The position numbers and the translations under genes are program-made. 64,000 bases of DNA from positions 152,808 through 216,807 of the forward strand of contig NZ_JAAAKV010000003.1 in assembly GCF_009905725.1 (NCBI RefSeq), written 5' to 3'. The stretch comes from Emticicia sp. CRIBPO. GTDB lineage: Bacteria; Bacteroidota; Bacteroidia; Cytophagales; Spirosomataceae. Shown here piece after piece: positions 52,407-61,348 of the stretch (positions are counted from its first letter, which is position 1; every line of letters starts with the position of its first letter). The notes beneath the pieces were generated by a model. It was not told the DNA's origin. It did no database searches and saw only the letters and a list, made by a program, of their open reading frames with translations.

Positions 52407-52512
52407 GGCTGGGGTGTACAGTATCTTTTATTTTAGACACCACTATTGAAACTTCCCCTCAAATTACTATTTTTGCTGTAATGGTTACCCTAAAAATAAG
52501 CCTTATCCCAAA

Positions 52513-53817
52513 ATGGAAGTAAAAAATATCAAGAAGGTCTGGAATGCCTGGTGCATGTACGACTGGGCCAACTCCGTTCATAATCTCGTTATCATTACCG
52601 TTATTTTCCCGATTTATTACCACGCCAACGCGGTCAATGAGCAAGGCGGTGATCTGATCAAATTCTTCGGTTTTGAGGTCAATAATGACGTTTTATACAG
52701 TTATACCATTTCTATTGCCTCTATTCTCCTGGTTATTCTTAATCCGATTCTGAGCGGTATTGCTGATTACAGCGGTCGTAAGAAGCTGTTTATGAAGATA
52801 TTCTGTTACCTGGGGGCGGCCTCATGTGCCTATTTTTTCTTTTTCAATAAAGGGAATGTTACCAGCATCGTGATTGCGTTTGGTTTATCCATCATCGGAT
52901 GGGGTGGAAGCCTTGTGTTTTATAACTCATTTTTACCACAGATCGCCACAGAAGACAAGTATGACCAGCTGAGTGCCAGGGGATTTGCATTTGGTTACAT
53001 CGGTAGCGTGCTATTACTGGTGTTTAACCTGCTGATGATCATGAAGCCGGAATGGCTGGGATTGACGGCGGAAGATTCCAAATCAGGGTTTACTTCCAGG
53101 ATTGCCTTTCTGACGGTGGGTATCTGGTGGGCCTTGTTTGCCCAGATTCCTTTTTATGTTTTGCCTAAAGACCAGCCTAAAAACTTCAATTCCAGGTGGC
53201 TGATCAAAGGCTTTGGTGAGCTTAAGAAGACTTTCAACGAGATAAAGGAACGCAATCTGCTTAAAAAATTCCTTATGGCCTTTTTTGTCTATGACATGGG
53301 CGTGATGACAGTTATTTACATTGCCACGATTTTTGCTGATAAAGAGCTTAACATCCCGAGAGACGGTCTGATCATCACGCTTCTGCTGATTCAGCTGGTG
53401 GCCATTCCCGGGTCTTATCTTGCTTCCTACCTTTCTGAAAAGTTCGGGAACACCATCGCACTGAGAATTGAAATCCTGATCTGGTCAACTGTTCCCCTGG
53501 CTGCTTATTTTACGACTACTACCGGGCAGTTTTATGTGATTGCTGCTGTTGTGGGTCTGGTAATGGGCGGGATACAGTCGTTATCGAGGTCTACCTTCGC
53601 CAAGCTGATTCCTGAAAACACAGACAACACCGCCGCCTATTTCAGTTTTTATGATGTCACAGAAAAACTGGCCATTTCGATCGGGACTTTTATTTTCGGG
53701 TTTATCATCCAGGTCACGGGAAATATGAGATATTCGGTCTTGTTTATCCTCGTTTTATTTGTGATAGGCTTTATTATCCTGATCAAAATTCCGTCTAAGC
53801 ATGTATACAGGGATTGA
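52513..53817 (+). CDS. MFS transporter, UMF1/Atg22-like
   Basis: A 434-residue membrane protein with 12 predicted helices. The N-terminal WCMYDWANSVHNLVIITVIFP matches the UMF1 group related to yeast Atg22, and SGIADYSGRKKL is the loop 2-3 MFS motif. Atg22 exports amino acids from vacuoles, but substrates of bacterial members are unknown. It stands alone between the esterase gene and tRNA-Val. Confidence 0.92.
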   Translation: MEVKNIKKVWNAWCMYDWANSVHNLVIITVIFPIYYHANAVNEQGGDLIKFFGFEVNNDVLYSYTISIASILLVILNPILSGIADYSGRKKLFMKIFCYLGAASCAYFFFFNKGNVTSIVIAFGLSIIGWGGSLVFYNSFLPQIATEDKYDQLSARGFAFGYIGSVLLLVFNLLMIMKPEWLGLTAEDSKSGFTSRIAFLTVGIWWALFAQIPFYVLPKDQPKNFNSRWLIKGFGELKKTFNEIKERNLLKKFLMAFFVYDMGVMTVIYIATIFADKELNIPRDGLIITLLLIQLVAIPGSYLASYLSEKFGNTIALRIEILIWSTVPLAAYFTTTTGQFYVIAAVVGLVMGGIQSLSRSTFAKLIPENTDNTAAYFSFYDVTEKLAISIGTFIFGFIIQVTGNMRYSVLFILVLFVIGFIILIKIPSKHVYRD

Positions 53818-53856
53818 AGAATGCTCTGAAAAGTAAGGATATTTTCAGGAGCAGGG

Positions 53857-53886
53857 TTGCAGTTTTAGATTTCTCCATTAATTTTG
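53857..53886 (+). promoter_or_regulatory. Promoter of tRNA-Val
   Basis: TTG (53857-53859), a 19-bp spacer and TAATTTTG (53879-53886) match the Bacteroidota consensus, 18 nt before the tRNA. Confidence 0.75.
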
Positions 53887-53904
53887 CAGTCCTTTACGAT
53901 TCAA

Positions 53905-53979
53905 AGGATGTTAGCTCAGTTGGTTTAGAGCGTCGCCTTGACAGGGCGAAGGTCAGCGGTTCGAATCCGCTACGTCCTA
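53905..53979 (+). tRNA. tRNA-Val (anticodon GAC)
   Basis: A 75-nt tRNA with acceptor stem AGGATGT/ACGTCCT, D arm, anticodon stem TCGCC/GGCGA around TTGACAG (anticodon GAC), and TTCGAAT on an AGCGG/CCGCT T stem. CCA is not encoded. The GT4 gene begins 37 nt downstream and may be read from the same promoter. Confidence 0.95.
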
Positions 53980-54015
53980 CTCTTTCATCTTTCTGCTTTT
54001 ACTGTCGATGATCAT

Positions 54016-55179
54016 ATGAATTACCTGATTGCGGACCTCAATATCAAACTGGACGGACATAAATACGGTTTTGTTCAGAACATCATTGATTACCTTTCAG
54101 AAGAAAATTACCCTCATTCGTTTTACTTCCTGGTCAATAAATCCCCGGAATTCGTATTGAAAAATCCGGCAAAAGAAAACATCAGGATCATCTGTCTCAC
54201 AGATGCAGAGCAATCGGCTTCTGACCTGGAATCCAAATTGCTGAAGAAATCATCCCTCCAATGGCAGTTTATTTCTGCTTACTGCAGCCGGTTGGAAATT
54301 GACCGCCTGATACTGATGGAGCTCGATTTGTACCAGGTGGCATTGGGTAGAAAAGCCAGTCCTTTTGAGATCAGCGGCATTTGGTTCAGGCCACATTGCA
54401 GGTCGCTTCCCGAGCACAATACCATCAAAGACGTACTGAAACACAAGCTCTGGATGATTCAGAAGGAAGTGCTGATCAGGTCGGCACTGAGAAACAGGAA
54501 TCTTCAGAAAGTGTTTGTTCTGAATGATAATAAGGTGGTAGACCAGATGAATCACCGTTGTCACCAACGCTTTTTTTATCTGCCTGATCCTGTGTTTGAT
54601 TATCCTCATGATGCCGGGTTTAACGTCAGAAAAGCCTATGATATTGAAGAGGGGAGGGTCGTATTCCTGCTTTTCGGATATATTGACGAGCGTAAGAATG
54701 TGCAGAATATCATCAGGGCCCTCAATACCCTGGAGGATAAGGATGCAGAGAAAGTCTGTCTGCTGATTATCGGAAAATTTGCTCCTGGTTTTCAGAAAAT
54801 ACTGACCAGTGAATTCAAACAGGAGAAAGCATACCAGGTGGTGATGAACGATCAGTTTGTGAGTGACAGTGAGATGGAGTCGGTTTTTGAGCAATGTGAT
54901 GTCAGCCTCAGGATGAACATCAATTTCTTTGGCTCAAGCGGGATCATCGGCACAGCGGCTAAGTATAATAAACCGAGTATTGTTTCTGATTTCGGTATTG
55001 TAGCTGAGCTGACCGAAAAATATAAATTAGGGGAGCTGGTCGATCCGTATTCTATTTCCGGGATCAAAGAAAAGATATTGTATTTCCTTGCCGGCCCTCA
55101 AAACAGGCAGATCGATGGTCAGGCTTATTACAAGGCCCATGACCGCGAAGCTTATGTGAAAACCCTACTGGATCTGTAA
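54016..55179 (+). CDS. Glycosyltransferase family 4-like protein
   Basis: A 387-residue enzyme with the GT-B C-terminal half of GT4: GYIDERKNVQNIIRALN, LLIIGKFAPG, and SSGIIGTAAKYNKPSIVSDFG with the donor-binding region. The N-terminal half is poorly conserved. I chose the ATG at 54016, because the open frame extends left through tRNA-Val and the longer start cannot be used. Acceptor and pathway are unknown. It converges with the SGNH-like gene of the acylation pair. Confidence 0.85.
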   Translation: MNYLIADLNIKLDGHKYGFVQNIIDYLSEENYPHSFYFLVNKSPEFVLKNPAKENIRIICLTDAEQSASDLESKLLKKSSLQWQFISAYCSRLEIDRLILMELDLYQVALGRKASPFEISGIWFRPHCRSLPEHNTIKDVLKHKLWMIQKEVLIRSALRNRNLQKVFVLNDNKVVDQMNHRCHQRFFYLPDPVFDYPHDAGFNVRKAYDIEEGRVVFLLFGYIDERKNVQNIIRALNTLEDKDAEKVCLLIIGKFAPGFQKILTSEFKQEKAYQVVMNDQFVSDSEMESVFEQCDVSLRMNINFFGSSGIIGTAAKYNKPSIVSDFGIVAELTEKYKLGELVDPYSISGIKEKILYFLAGPQNRQIDGQAYYKAHDREAYVKTLLDL

Positions 55180-55186
55180 AGCCGAC

Positions 55187-56182
55187 TTATTTTACCAATA
55201 GCCTGTTTACTTCATTTATCCAGATTTGTTTTCCTTCACAATTCCAGTGGGAATCACCTTTGTCAAACAGCTTTTCACCACCTTTCTGCAAAGGCTTCAG
55301 CATATCGATGTGTGGCATCTGCAGGGCCGGATGGCTTTGAATTCTTTGTACGAGGTGGTTATAAACCCCCAGGTCCTGCCCGAGTATAGAGGTTTTATTG
55401 GGGATAATGCTCAGGTAAACTTCATCAAAACCTATTTTCCTGTAAAGGGCATAAGTAGTGTTGACATTGTTTACCAACTGATTAATCTCTTTATCTTCAA
55501 TTTTATCAAAACACGAACTGATGCCGGGTTTGGAATCCACACCGTAAAAAATGTTTTTCCCGTCCGAACTCAGTTTTACGTTTTCACTGACCCGGTCAAA
55601 AATCCTGTAGTTCAGCATGGCTTTCCATTCTTTAAACATCAGCATAAGGTCCGAACTGAATAAAACAGCCTCATGCCGTTCGGTTTCGTAGGGAATCCTG
55701 AGCTCAAGCAAGTCATCGGTTGTCCATTTAAATTCCTTTTTACGCTCTGTTACCGGGTGGTTTACCAGTTTTACCTGGTCCCAGGGTTTTGTAAAACGTT
55801 CTCTGAAGTGCCTTTCAGTGGTTTCTATGATAAGGATTCTTTTTAAGCCATCCTGCTTCTTTACTTCATATGGAGCAAAAACCTTGGTGCGGTCAAAAAC
55901 CTTTACATCGAAATGGTCCTGTTCAATTCTGCCCTCTTCCGTAAAGCTGTCTCCGGCTAAAACCAGTTGAATGTTTTTTGATCTCTCACTTTTCGGAACC
56001 GCACATTTCTCTATCGGCACTTTAAACTGCGGCAGGTTGGATAAACGGTACAGATCACCGTAGCGGTAGTCATCATGGATGATGTCGTTTTTATACAACA
56101 ATTTCGCAAAGTCCGTAGAACAACCCGCGAACCACAGCAGTCCGAAAACAAGAATCAGTATGTATCTCAGCCAGGTTCTCAT
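55187..56182 (-). CDS. SGNH-like partner of MBOAT (AlgJ/AlgX-like)
   Basis: A 331-residue protein anchored by an N-terminal helix or lipobox-like FAGC (Cys about 21). The SGNH nucleophile region is LVLAGDSFTEEG (Ser79), and the C-terminal DSHW (Asp310, His312) completes a triad. Proteins encoded directly after an MBOAT gene with this fold transfer acetyl groups to polysaccharides in the periplasm, as in alginate acetylation. The start overlaps the MBOAT stop by 1 nt. A plain esterase is the alternative. Confidence 0.75.
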   Translation of the reverse strand: MRTWLRYILILVFGLLWFAGCSTDFAKLLYKNDIIHDDYRYGDLYRLSNLPQFKVPIEKCAVPKSERSKNIQLVLAGDSFTEEGRIEQDHFDVKVFDRTKVFAPYEVKKQDGLKRILIIETTERHFRERFTKPWDQVKLVNHPVTERKKEFKWTTDDLLELRIPYETERHEAVLFSSDLMLMFKEWKAMLNYRIFDRVSENVKLSSDGKNIFYGVDSKPGISSCFDKIEDKEINQLVNNVNTTYALYRKIGFDEVYLSIIPNKTSILGQDLGVYNHLVQRIQSHPALQMPHIDMLKPLQKGGEKLFDKGDSHWNCEGKQIWINEVNRLLVK

Positions 56183-57552
56183 CAGAATTGGAAATAAATA
56201 AACTGGTTAGCATTAAAAACACCCAGGAAATAACAGGCCAGCACCAGTCCGCAGAACTTAAGATAGAACATCGGTGTGTTTTCTGTGGAGATGGTCCTGG
56301 CATAAATATCTTTCAGGAAGAGGAAAAGAATCAAGATCCAGCAAAATACAAATTCTGTTGTGCTGAACGGCATCGTAAACCCTTCAGTGACGTCCATCGT
56401 AAAAATCCTGGTGAGGATAGTTTTGGCATTGTGAACGCCCCTTGCCCTGAAAAACACCCAGGTGATGGATACGAGTATAAAAGTAAATATCATCGACAGG
56501 ACCGGCATGGCGGGTAGTTTGAAAGGCAGGTACTTGTCCCTGAACCTGGCCATGATCTGGTAAATGCCGTGCAATGAGCCCCAGATGATGTAAGTCCAGG
56601 CAGCTCCGTGCCACAAGCCGCTGACCATAAAAACGATAAAAACGTTGAGGTAAAGTCTAAACTCTCCCGACCGGTTTCCTCCCAGTGGAATGTAGAGGTA
56701 ATCCCTGAACCAGCCTGATAATGAAATGTGCCATCTTTTCCAGAATTCTGAAATGCTTTTGGAGAGGTAGGGAGCCTCGAAGTTTTCCATGAGTTTGAAT
56801 CCCATCACCCTGGCTGTGCCGATGGCGATATCTGAATATCCTGAAAAATCACAATAAATATAGATAGAAAAGAAAATAGTAGCAATCAGCAAAGTCAGTC
56901 CGGAGTGCGAGGATGGGTTATCAAAACAATAATCTACCATCATCGCGAGTCTGTCGGCAATCACCACCTTTTTGAACATCCCCCAGGCCACACGGATAAG
57001 GCCTTCCTTGATGTTGTCGAAGTTATATTTAAAGAAAGAATGAAATTGCCATAGCAGGTTCTGCGGCCTTTCGATCGGACCGGCCACCAACTGAGGATAA
57101 AACATCACGTAAAGAGAATATATGATGAAATCTTTCTCCGTTTTCTGATTGCGGCGATATACCTCAATTGTGTAACTCATGGCCTGGAACGTATGAAACG
57201 ACAAGCCAATCGGCAGCTCTGTCGGATAGTTTTCGATAGGATTTTCCCAACCGAAAATGCTGAGGATGAAGTTAAAGTATTTAAAAAAAGCAAGAAACCC
57301 GATGTTCGTAATGAGACTCAGAATCAACAGCCACTTTCGCTTTTTCCCTTCGCTTTTTTCAATCCAGATCCCCGCGAAGTAGTCGATAAGAATGGTAACC
57401 AGGAGGATAAGAATATAGACTGGCTTGAATGCCATGTAGAAATAACAACTCGCCAGGAGCAACAACCAGACTCTCCCTCTTTGTCTGAGAGCAAAGTAGA
57501 GTATTGTAACAACTATGAAAAAGAAGACGAATTGTAAGGAGTTAAAAAGCAT
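56182..57552 (-). CDS. MBOAT-family O-acyltransferase (AlgI/DltB-like)
   Basis: A 456-residue membrane enzyme that passes acyl groups across the inner membrane. Diagnostic blocks are FHTFQAMSYTIEVYR, PQLVAGPIERP, WKRWHISLSGWFRDYLYIPL and VSGLWHGAAWTYIIWG, the last with the catalytic His (about 315). Together with the SGNH-like gene it forms a two-gene polysaccharide O-acylation module. Confidence 0.94.
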   Translation of the reverse strand: MLFNSLQFVFFFIVVTILYFALRQRGRVWLLLLASCYFYMAFKPVYILILLVTILIDYFAGIWIEKSEGKKRKWLLILSLITNIGFLAFFKYFNFILSIFGWENPIENYPTELPIGLSFHTFQAMSYTIEVYRRNQKTEKDFIIYSLYVMFYPQLVAGPIERPQNLLWQFHSFFKYNFDNIKEGLIRVAWGMFKKVVIADRLAMMVDYCFDNPSSHSGLTLLIATIFFSIYIYCDFSGYSDIAIGTARVMGFKLMENFEAPYLSKSISEFWKRWHISLSGWFRDYLYIPLGGNRSGEFRLYLNVFIVFMVSGLWHGAAWTYIIWGSLHGIYQIMARFRDKYLPFKLPAMPVLSMIFTFILVSITWVFFRARGVHNAKTILTRIFTMDVTEGFTMPFSTTEFVFCWILILFLFLKDIYARTISTENTPMFYLKFCGLVLACYFLGVFNANQFIYFQF

Positions 57553-57686
57553 TCCCGGGTTCTAAATGGTTTCAGTTTTAATGAATTTATCGTCTGGATT
57601 CTGCGATAAAGTACCAAAAATAGCAAATATTTTTTTGACTGAGTCTGCCTCTCTCAATAATTCCGTTTTTTTACTGAAAATTAAAC

Positions 57687-57694
57687 TAATTTTG
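57687..57694 (+). promoter_or_regulatory. TAnnTTTG promoter element of mnmE
   Basis: TAATTTTG matches the -7 consensus 52 nt upstream of the mnmE ATG. A -33 TTG was not found at the usual distance. Confidence 0.5.
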
Positions 57695-57745
57695 CATGAG
57701 ATTTTATGCGTTTATGAGCCACGAAATAATCACTTAAACTGAACC

Positions 57746-59095
57746 ATGTCCATTATCCATCAGGAAACCATCTGTGCTTTGGCTACGGCCCCGGGAGTTG
57801 GAGCCATTGCCGTTATCAGGGTGTCCGGAGCAGACACTTTCAGGATCGTCAACCAGATTTTTAAAGGCAAGGACCTGAGCCAGGCCAAAGGGAACACCAT
57901 CCATTTCGGGACGATACGTGATGGGGAGAAGATCGTGGATGAGGTACTGATCAGTGTGTTCCGGTCTCCGAAATCCTTCACCAAAGAAGATACGGTAGAG
58001 ATTTCGACCCATGGAAGTGATTATATTATCCGCTATATACTTAAGCTGCTGGTCAAAAACGGCTGTGAAATGGCCAAGCCGGGAGAGTTTACCCAGAGGG
58101 CTTTTCTCAACGGGCAGTTTGACCTGGTGCAGGCCGAGGCGGTTGCCGACCTGATTGCTGCAGATTCAGAAGCCGCTCACAAAGCCGCCATGAACCAGAT
58201 GCGGGGAGGTTTTTCCCGCAAGCTTTCGACACTGAGAGAAGAACTCATACACTTTGCCAGCCTGGTTGAGCTGGAGCTTGATTTCGGTGAAGAAGACGTG
58301 GAGTTTGCCGACCGCGATGATTTGAGAAAACTGATTTATGACATACAGGGACAGCTGATCCCTTTGATCGATTCGTTTGAAAGCGGCAATGCGATTAAAC
58401 AAGGCGTGCCGGTAGCCATTATCGGAGCACCCAATGCCGGCAAGTCCACCTTGCTGAATACCCTTCTGAATGAAGAAAAAGCCATTGTTACCGAAATTGC
58501 CGGAACGACCCGTGACGTCATCGAAGACGTGATGTTTATTGACGGCATGAAGTTCAGGTTTATCGATACGGCCGGTATCCGTGAAACTAAAGACGTGGTA
58601 GAGGCCATCGGGATTGAACGGTCCAGGAAAGCCATGCAAAGTGCTGATATCCTGATCATGCTGCATGACAATGAAGAAGACAGGGCGTTCCTTGAAAACC
58701 TGGAGCAGGAAGTGCACGAGGCCAAGGAAATCATCTGGGTAAAAAACAAGATAGACCTCATTCCGGGAGCAGAGAAAATAACAACGGAAGGTGAAATCAG
58801 GATTTCAGCCAAAAAAGGCATCGGTATTGAGGAATTGAAGAAGCATATCGTGTCGAGGGTCAAAAATGTGAAGAGTTCAGACACCACCGTTACCAACCTT
58901 CGCCACTACACCCACCTGACGAAAGCCAATGAAGCCCTTGACGAAGTACTTTCAGGCCTCGGCAGCGGCATCACCGGCGACTTCCTGGCCCAGGACATCC
59001 GCCTATCGCTGCATCACCTCGGTGAGATCACCGGCACGATTACTACGGATGATCTGCTGGCGAATATTTTTGGGAAGTTTTGTATTGGGAAGTGA
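57746..59095 (+). CDS. mnmE: tRNA uridine-5-carboxymethylaminomethyl synthesis GTPase MnmE
   Basis: A 449-residue GTPase that works with MnmG to modify the wobble uridine of several tRNAs. The N-terminal folate-binding domain begins QETICALATAPGVGAIAVIR. The G1 loop GAPNAGKST starts at 227, with TTRD and DTAG following. The C-terminal helical domain ends in FGKFCIGK with the catalytic Cys. Length is normal. Confidence 0.98.
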   Translation: MSIIHQETICALATAPGVGAIAVIRVSGADTFRIVNQIFKGKDLSQAKGNTIHFGTIRDGEKIVDEVLISVFRSPKSFTKEDTVEISTHGSDYIIRYILKLLVKNGCEMAKPGEFTQRAFLNGQFDLVQAEAVADLIAADSEAAHKAAMNQMRGGFSRKLSTLREELIHFASLVELELDFGEEDVEFADRDDLRKLIYDIQGQLIPLIDSFESGNAIKQGVPVAIIGAPNAGKSTLLNTLLNEEKAIVTEIAGTTRDVIEDVMFIDGMKFRFIDTAGIRETKDVVEAIGIERSRKAMQSADILIMLHDNEEDRAFLENLEQEVHEAKEIIWVKNKIDLIPGAEKITTEGEIRISAKKGIGIEELKKHIVSRVKNVKSSDTTVTNLRHYTHLTKANEALDEVLSGLGSGITGDFLAQDIRLSLHHLGEITGTITTDDLLANIFGKFCIGK

Positions 59096-59144
59096 TTTAG
59101 ATGCTTGACTATTAAAATACCTTTTTCACCTGATCGATTAATAA

Positions 59145-59699
59145 ATGACTATGAAAAACATTTTTCTGATTGCTATTGCGTTTTCTTTAGCTTTAGCTAA
59201 TTGCAAGAAAGTTCTTCCGGAAAAGGAAGAAGAAAATGAAATGTTAATCATTGAAAATACTTTTATATATGAAGATGATACATTGGACATAGATGAAGCA
59301 TATCAGATATCTTACATGGATGCAAACTGGGATCAAGCTAAATATGTCTTTATTTTTAAAAATAAAGAAGTGGGTTTGAATGGCCGACCTGACAACTGGT
59401 TCTCAAAAAAAGGAGATTTGATGAGGATAGAACTTTATAGTAGTAAAAGGGGATTGCGTGAGGGGGATTATATAATTGATGGAAAATATCCATACCAAGG
59501 ATGGATATGGGTTTTTAGGGACTTTGATTTCGATCAATTCAAAGAATCTGATATGAGAATTCCTCATGGAATAGTCACCGTAAAATATGAAGGTGATAAT
59601 CTGAATTTAAAGTTAAAATATACGCCATTCCCAGAAGGAGGAATTAGCTTTTTAGGAAAACCGAAGAGGATTGTAGATAAAGATCGTATTTTTTACTAG
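59145..59699 (+). CDS. Hypothetical lipoprotein, 184 residues
   Basis: The N-terminus has a hydrophobic stretch ending LALANC, a lipobox (Cys about 20), so the protein is probably a lipoprotein. The mature part is acidic, then beta-rich with many aromatic residues (YPYQGWIWVFRDFDFDQFKE). No known family was recognised. Base composition is noticeably more AT-rich than that of mnmE just upstream, which may reflect a different origin. It lies 49 nt after mnmE with no terminator seen between them. Confidence 0.65.
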   Translation: MTMKNIFLIAIAFSLALANCKKVLPEKEEENEMLIIENTFIYEDDTLDIDEAYQISYMDANWDQAKYVFIFKNKEVGLNGRPDNWFSKKGDLMRIELYSSKRGLREGDYIIDGKYPYQGWIWVFRDFDFDQFKESDMRIPHGIVTVKYEGDNLNLKLKYTPFPEGGISFLGKPKRIVDKDRIFY

Positions 59700-59819
59700 T
59701 TGAGTCAATGAGTTATTAAGGAAGGTGCTCATCAACCTGAAAAATATTCTGATGAGCAACCTGTCATAAGCTATTACACTAATATTTGATTAAATTCAAG
59801 GACTCTATTTATGCAAAGT

Positions 59820-60332
59820 TCAACCCTGCACTCTCTCCAAATAAACCACCAACTTGTCAAACGTAGCTCCGAAGCCTTCCTGCATGCTGTCAGCGATAGA
59901 GTTAAATCCGGCTATTTCATCGTCGCTGCCGTTTAAAGGTTCGCCGGTCATGAACAAGGTGGTTTTGCCGTTGTTCTCCGTAAAAGTGAGCCTGTAGAAA
60001 ATCTCAAGTGGTAGGTTCACTTCAAACGGAGCCTTGATGACATTAGCGTTTTCATCGGCAAAGGCATTGCTGAACTCCAACAGGTCGTAGGGGTTGATCT
60101 GCCCGAATAGAAAGCGACCGTAGCTGGCATGGCCCTGGTAGTCCATTTTAAAATGGAAAATACCGCCGGGTGTAAAATCAAGTTTGATGGTACTGTTGAC
60201 CGTTTCTGCAGGGCCCCACCATTCATTCAGTGCTTCGGCTGTACTGAAGGCGTTGAAGACGAGTGCTTTAGGTGCATTGAACTCATAAGTGAAACTGAAG
60301 TTCTGATGTTCGTTGGTTTGTTGCTTATTCAT
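59820..60332 (-). CDS. SRPBCC / AHSA1-like domain protein
   Basis: A 170-residue protein with the activator-of-Hsp90-ATPase-like START-type fold: FTYEFNAPKALVFNAFSTAE, EWWGPAETVN, LLEFSNAF and a final helix EGFGATFDKLVVYLE. Such proteins bind hydrophobic ligands. Its start overlaps the stop of the ArsR-type regulator by 4 nt. ArsR-SRPBCC pairs are common, and the partner presumably responds to the same signal. Confidence 0.9.
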   Translation of the reverse strand: MNKQQTNEHQNFSFTYEFNAPKALVFNAFSTAEALNEWWGPAETVNSTIKLDFTPGGIFHFKMDYQGHASYGRFLFGQINPYDLLEFSNAFADENANVIKAPFEVNLPLEIFYRLTFTENNGKTTLFMTGEPLNGSDDEIAGFNSIADSMQEGFGATFDKLVVYLERVQG

Positions 60333-60655
60333 TTTTCGTTGGTTTGAATTTTGTTCAGATATGTATCAAGAGCGTTAAATTTCACTGTCCAGAATTGTTT
60401 TTGCTGAGCTACCCAGTCGCTTACTTCATTGAGTTTGTCGAGTTGAGCTTCGCAATATCTTTCCCTGCCTTGTTTTTTGATCACAATAAGCCCGCATTCC
60501 TGTAACACCTTCACATGCAATGATACTGCCTGGCGGCTGACATCAAAGTTTTCAGCGATGGCATTAAGGTGCAGGGGTTGTTGCGTCAGCATTTCTATGA
60601 TCCCTCTTCGTGTCGGATCGGCAATAGCATGGAAGGCATCCCGTTTGATTTTCAT
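60329..60655 (-). CDS. ArsR-family HTH transcriptional regulator
   Basis: A 108-residue winged-helix regulator with the signature FHAIADPTRRGIIEML at the N-terminus and NFDVSRQAVSLHVKVLQECG as the recognition region. No metal-binding Cys cluster is present, so it belongs to the non-metal ArsR-SRPBCC type. The ATG at 60655 gives the family's usual N-terminus. A longer frame reaching 60787 would run through the operator and is rejected. Two TGCAAG-N6-CTTGCA sites start 6 nt upstream of the ATG. Confidence 0.93.
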   Translation of the reverse strand: MKIKRDAFHAIADPTRRGIIEMLTQQPLHLNAIAENFDVSRQAVSLHVKVLQECGLIVIKKQGRERYCEAQLDKLNEVSDWVAQQKQFWTVKFNALDTYLNKIQTNEK

Positions 60656-60660
60656 TATTA

Positions 60661-60704
60661 TGCAAGGTTTTGCTTGCAAATATATATGCAAGTATTTGCT
60701 TGCA
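60661..60704. promoter_or_regulatory. Double operator of the ArsR-SRPBCC operon
   Basis: Two copies of the palindrome TGCAAG-N6-CTTGCA occur at 60661-60678 and 60687-60704, separated by 8 bp (26-bp period). The inner half-sites also form CTTGCA-N8-TGCAAG. The array lies just before the arsR-type start codon, so autorepression is the natural reading. Confidence 0.7.
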
Positions 60705-60854
60705 CAAATTTTTTCCTGATTTTTTTTATCAATAAAAAGTATAGGATGCAGGGTGAGGTTAAGGTGTGATGGTAGAAATTTTAGCATTCTGTAACAATAT
60801 GTGGTGATTGGTTACGGAAATACTACTTTTATGACCGGAATTCACAATAACTTT

Positions 60855-60892
60855 TGAAACACAATGGAAAACCAGATTGAAATTTATCAAAG
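60855..60892 (+). repeat. 38-bp direct repeat, copy 1
   Basis: A 38-bp sequence spanning the leader and first codons of the RhuM pseudogene is repeated exactly at 61311-61348, over the start of the intact RhuM-Fic gene. The exact identity suggests recent duplication or gene conversion. Confidence 0.85.
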
Positions 60893-61277
60893 CCCGGACG
60901 GGAAAACTCAGATTCAGGTAACGTTGGATAATGAAACTGTTTGACTGTCTCAAGTGCAGATGGCCGTGTTGTTTAGTGCAACGAAACAAAATATTAGCTT
61001 GTATATTAATAATATCTATAAAGAAGGAGAACTAGAGGAACATGGAACTGTCAAGGAATACTTGATGGTTCAAGCCGAAGGAAAGAGGAAAGTAAACCGT
61101 TTAATAACGTTTTATAATCTCGATACGATTATTTCAGTAGGGTACAGGGTAAAATCATTTCAGGGTACCCAATTTCGAATCTGGGCCACTCAACGCCTCC
61201 AAAGATCATCTGATCCGGGGTTATGCCATCAACGAAAAACGACTGGTCCAAAAACAGTAAGAAACCCGAATAACTAA
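60864..61277 (+). pseudogene. Decayed RhuM N-terminal copy
   Basis: The frame starting at 60864 is homologous to the N-terminal RhuM part of the gene at 61320 (for example YKEGELEEHGTVKEYLMVQ and NLDTIISVGYRVKSFQGTQF). It has three lesions: TGA at 60942 in place of the Trp codon of the intact copy, an extra C near 61200, and a TAA at 61258 where the intact copy continues QEIHIL. The Fic part is absent. It is a partial tandem duplicate now inactive. Confidence 0.85.
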
Positions 61278-61310
61278 AAGAAATCAAAAAGAATTTTTAC
61301 AACAAAAAAA

Positions 61311-61348
61311 TGAAACACAATGGAAAACCAGATTGAAATTTATCAAAG
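61311..61348 (+). repeat. 38-bp direct repeat, copy 2
   Basis: Exact copy of 60855-60892, including the ATG of the intact RhuM-Fic gene. Confidence 0.85.

Noticed and set aside
53814-54011. Plus-strand frame of 65 codons across tRNA-Val
   Set aside because: It runs through a complete tRNA gene and its promoter, so it is not a protein-coding gene.
53938-54015. Longer N-terminus for the GT4 gene
   Set aside because: The extension lies inside tRNA-Val and has no family-like sequence; the ATG at 54016 gives a normal start.
58166-58896. Long minus-strand frames opposite mnmE
   Set aside because: They are shadows of a gene with unmistakable GTPase motifs.
60656-60787. Longer N-terminus for the ArsR-type regulator
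   Set aside because: It would place the operator array inside the coding region and adds nothing found in the family.
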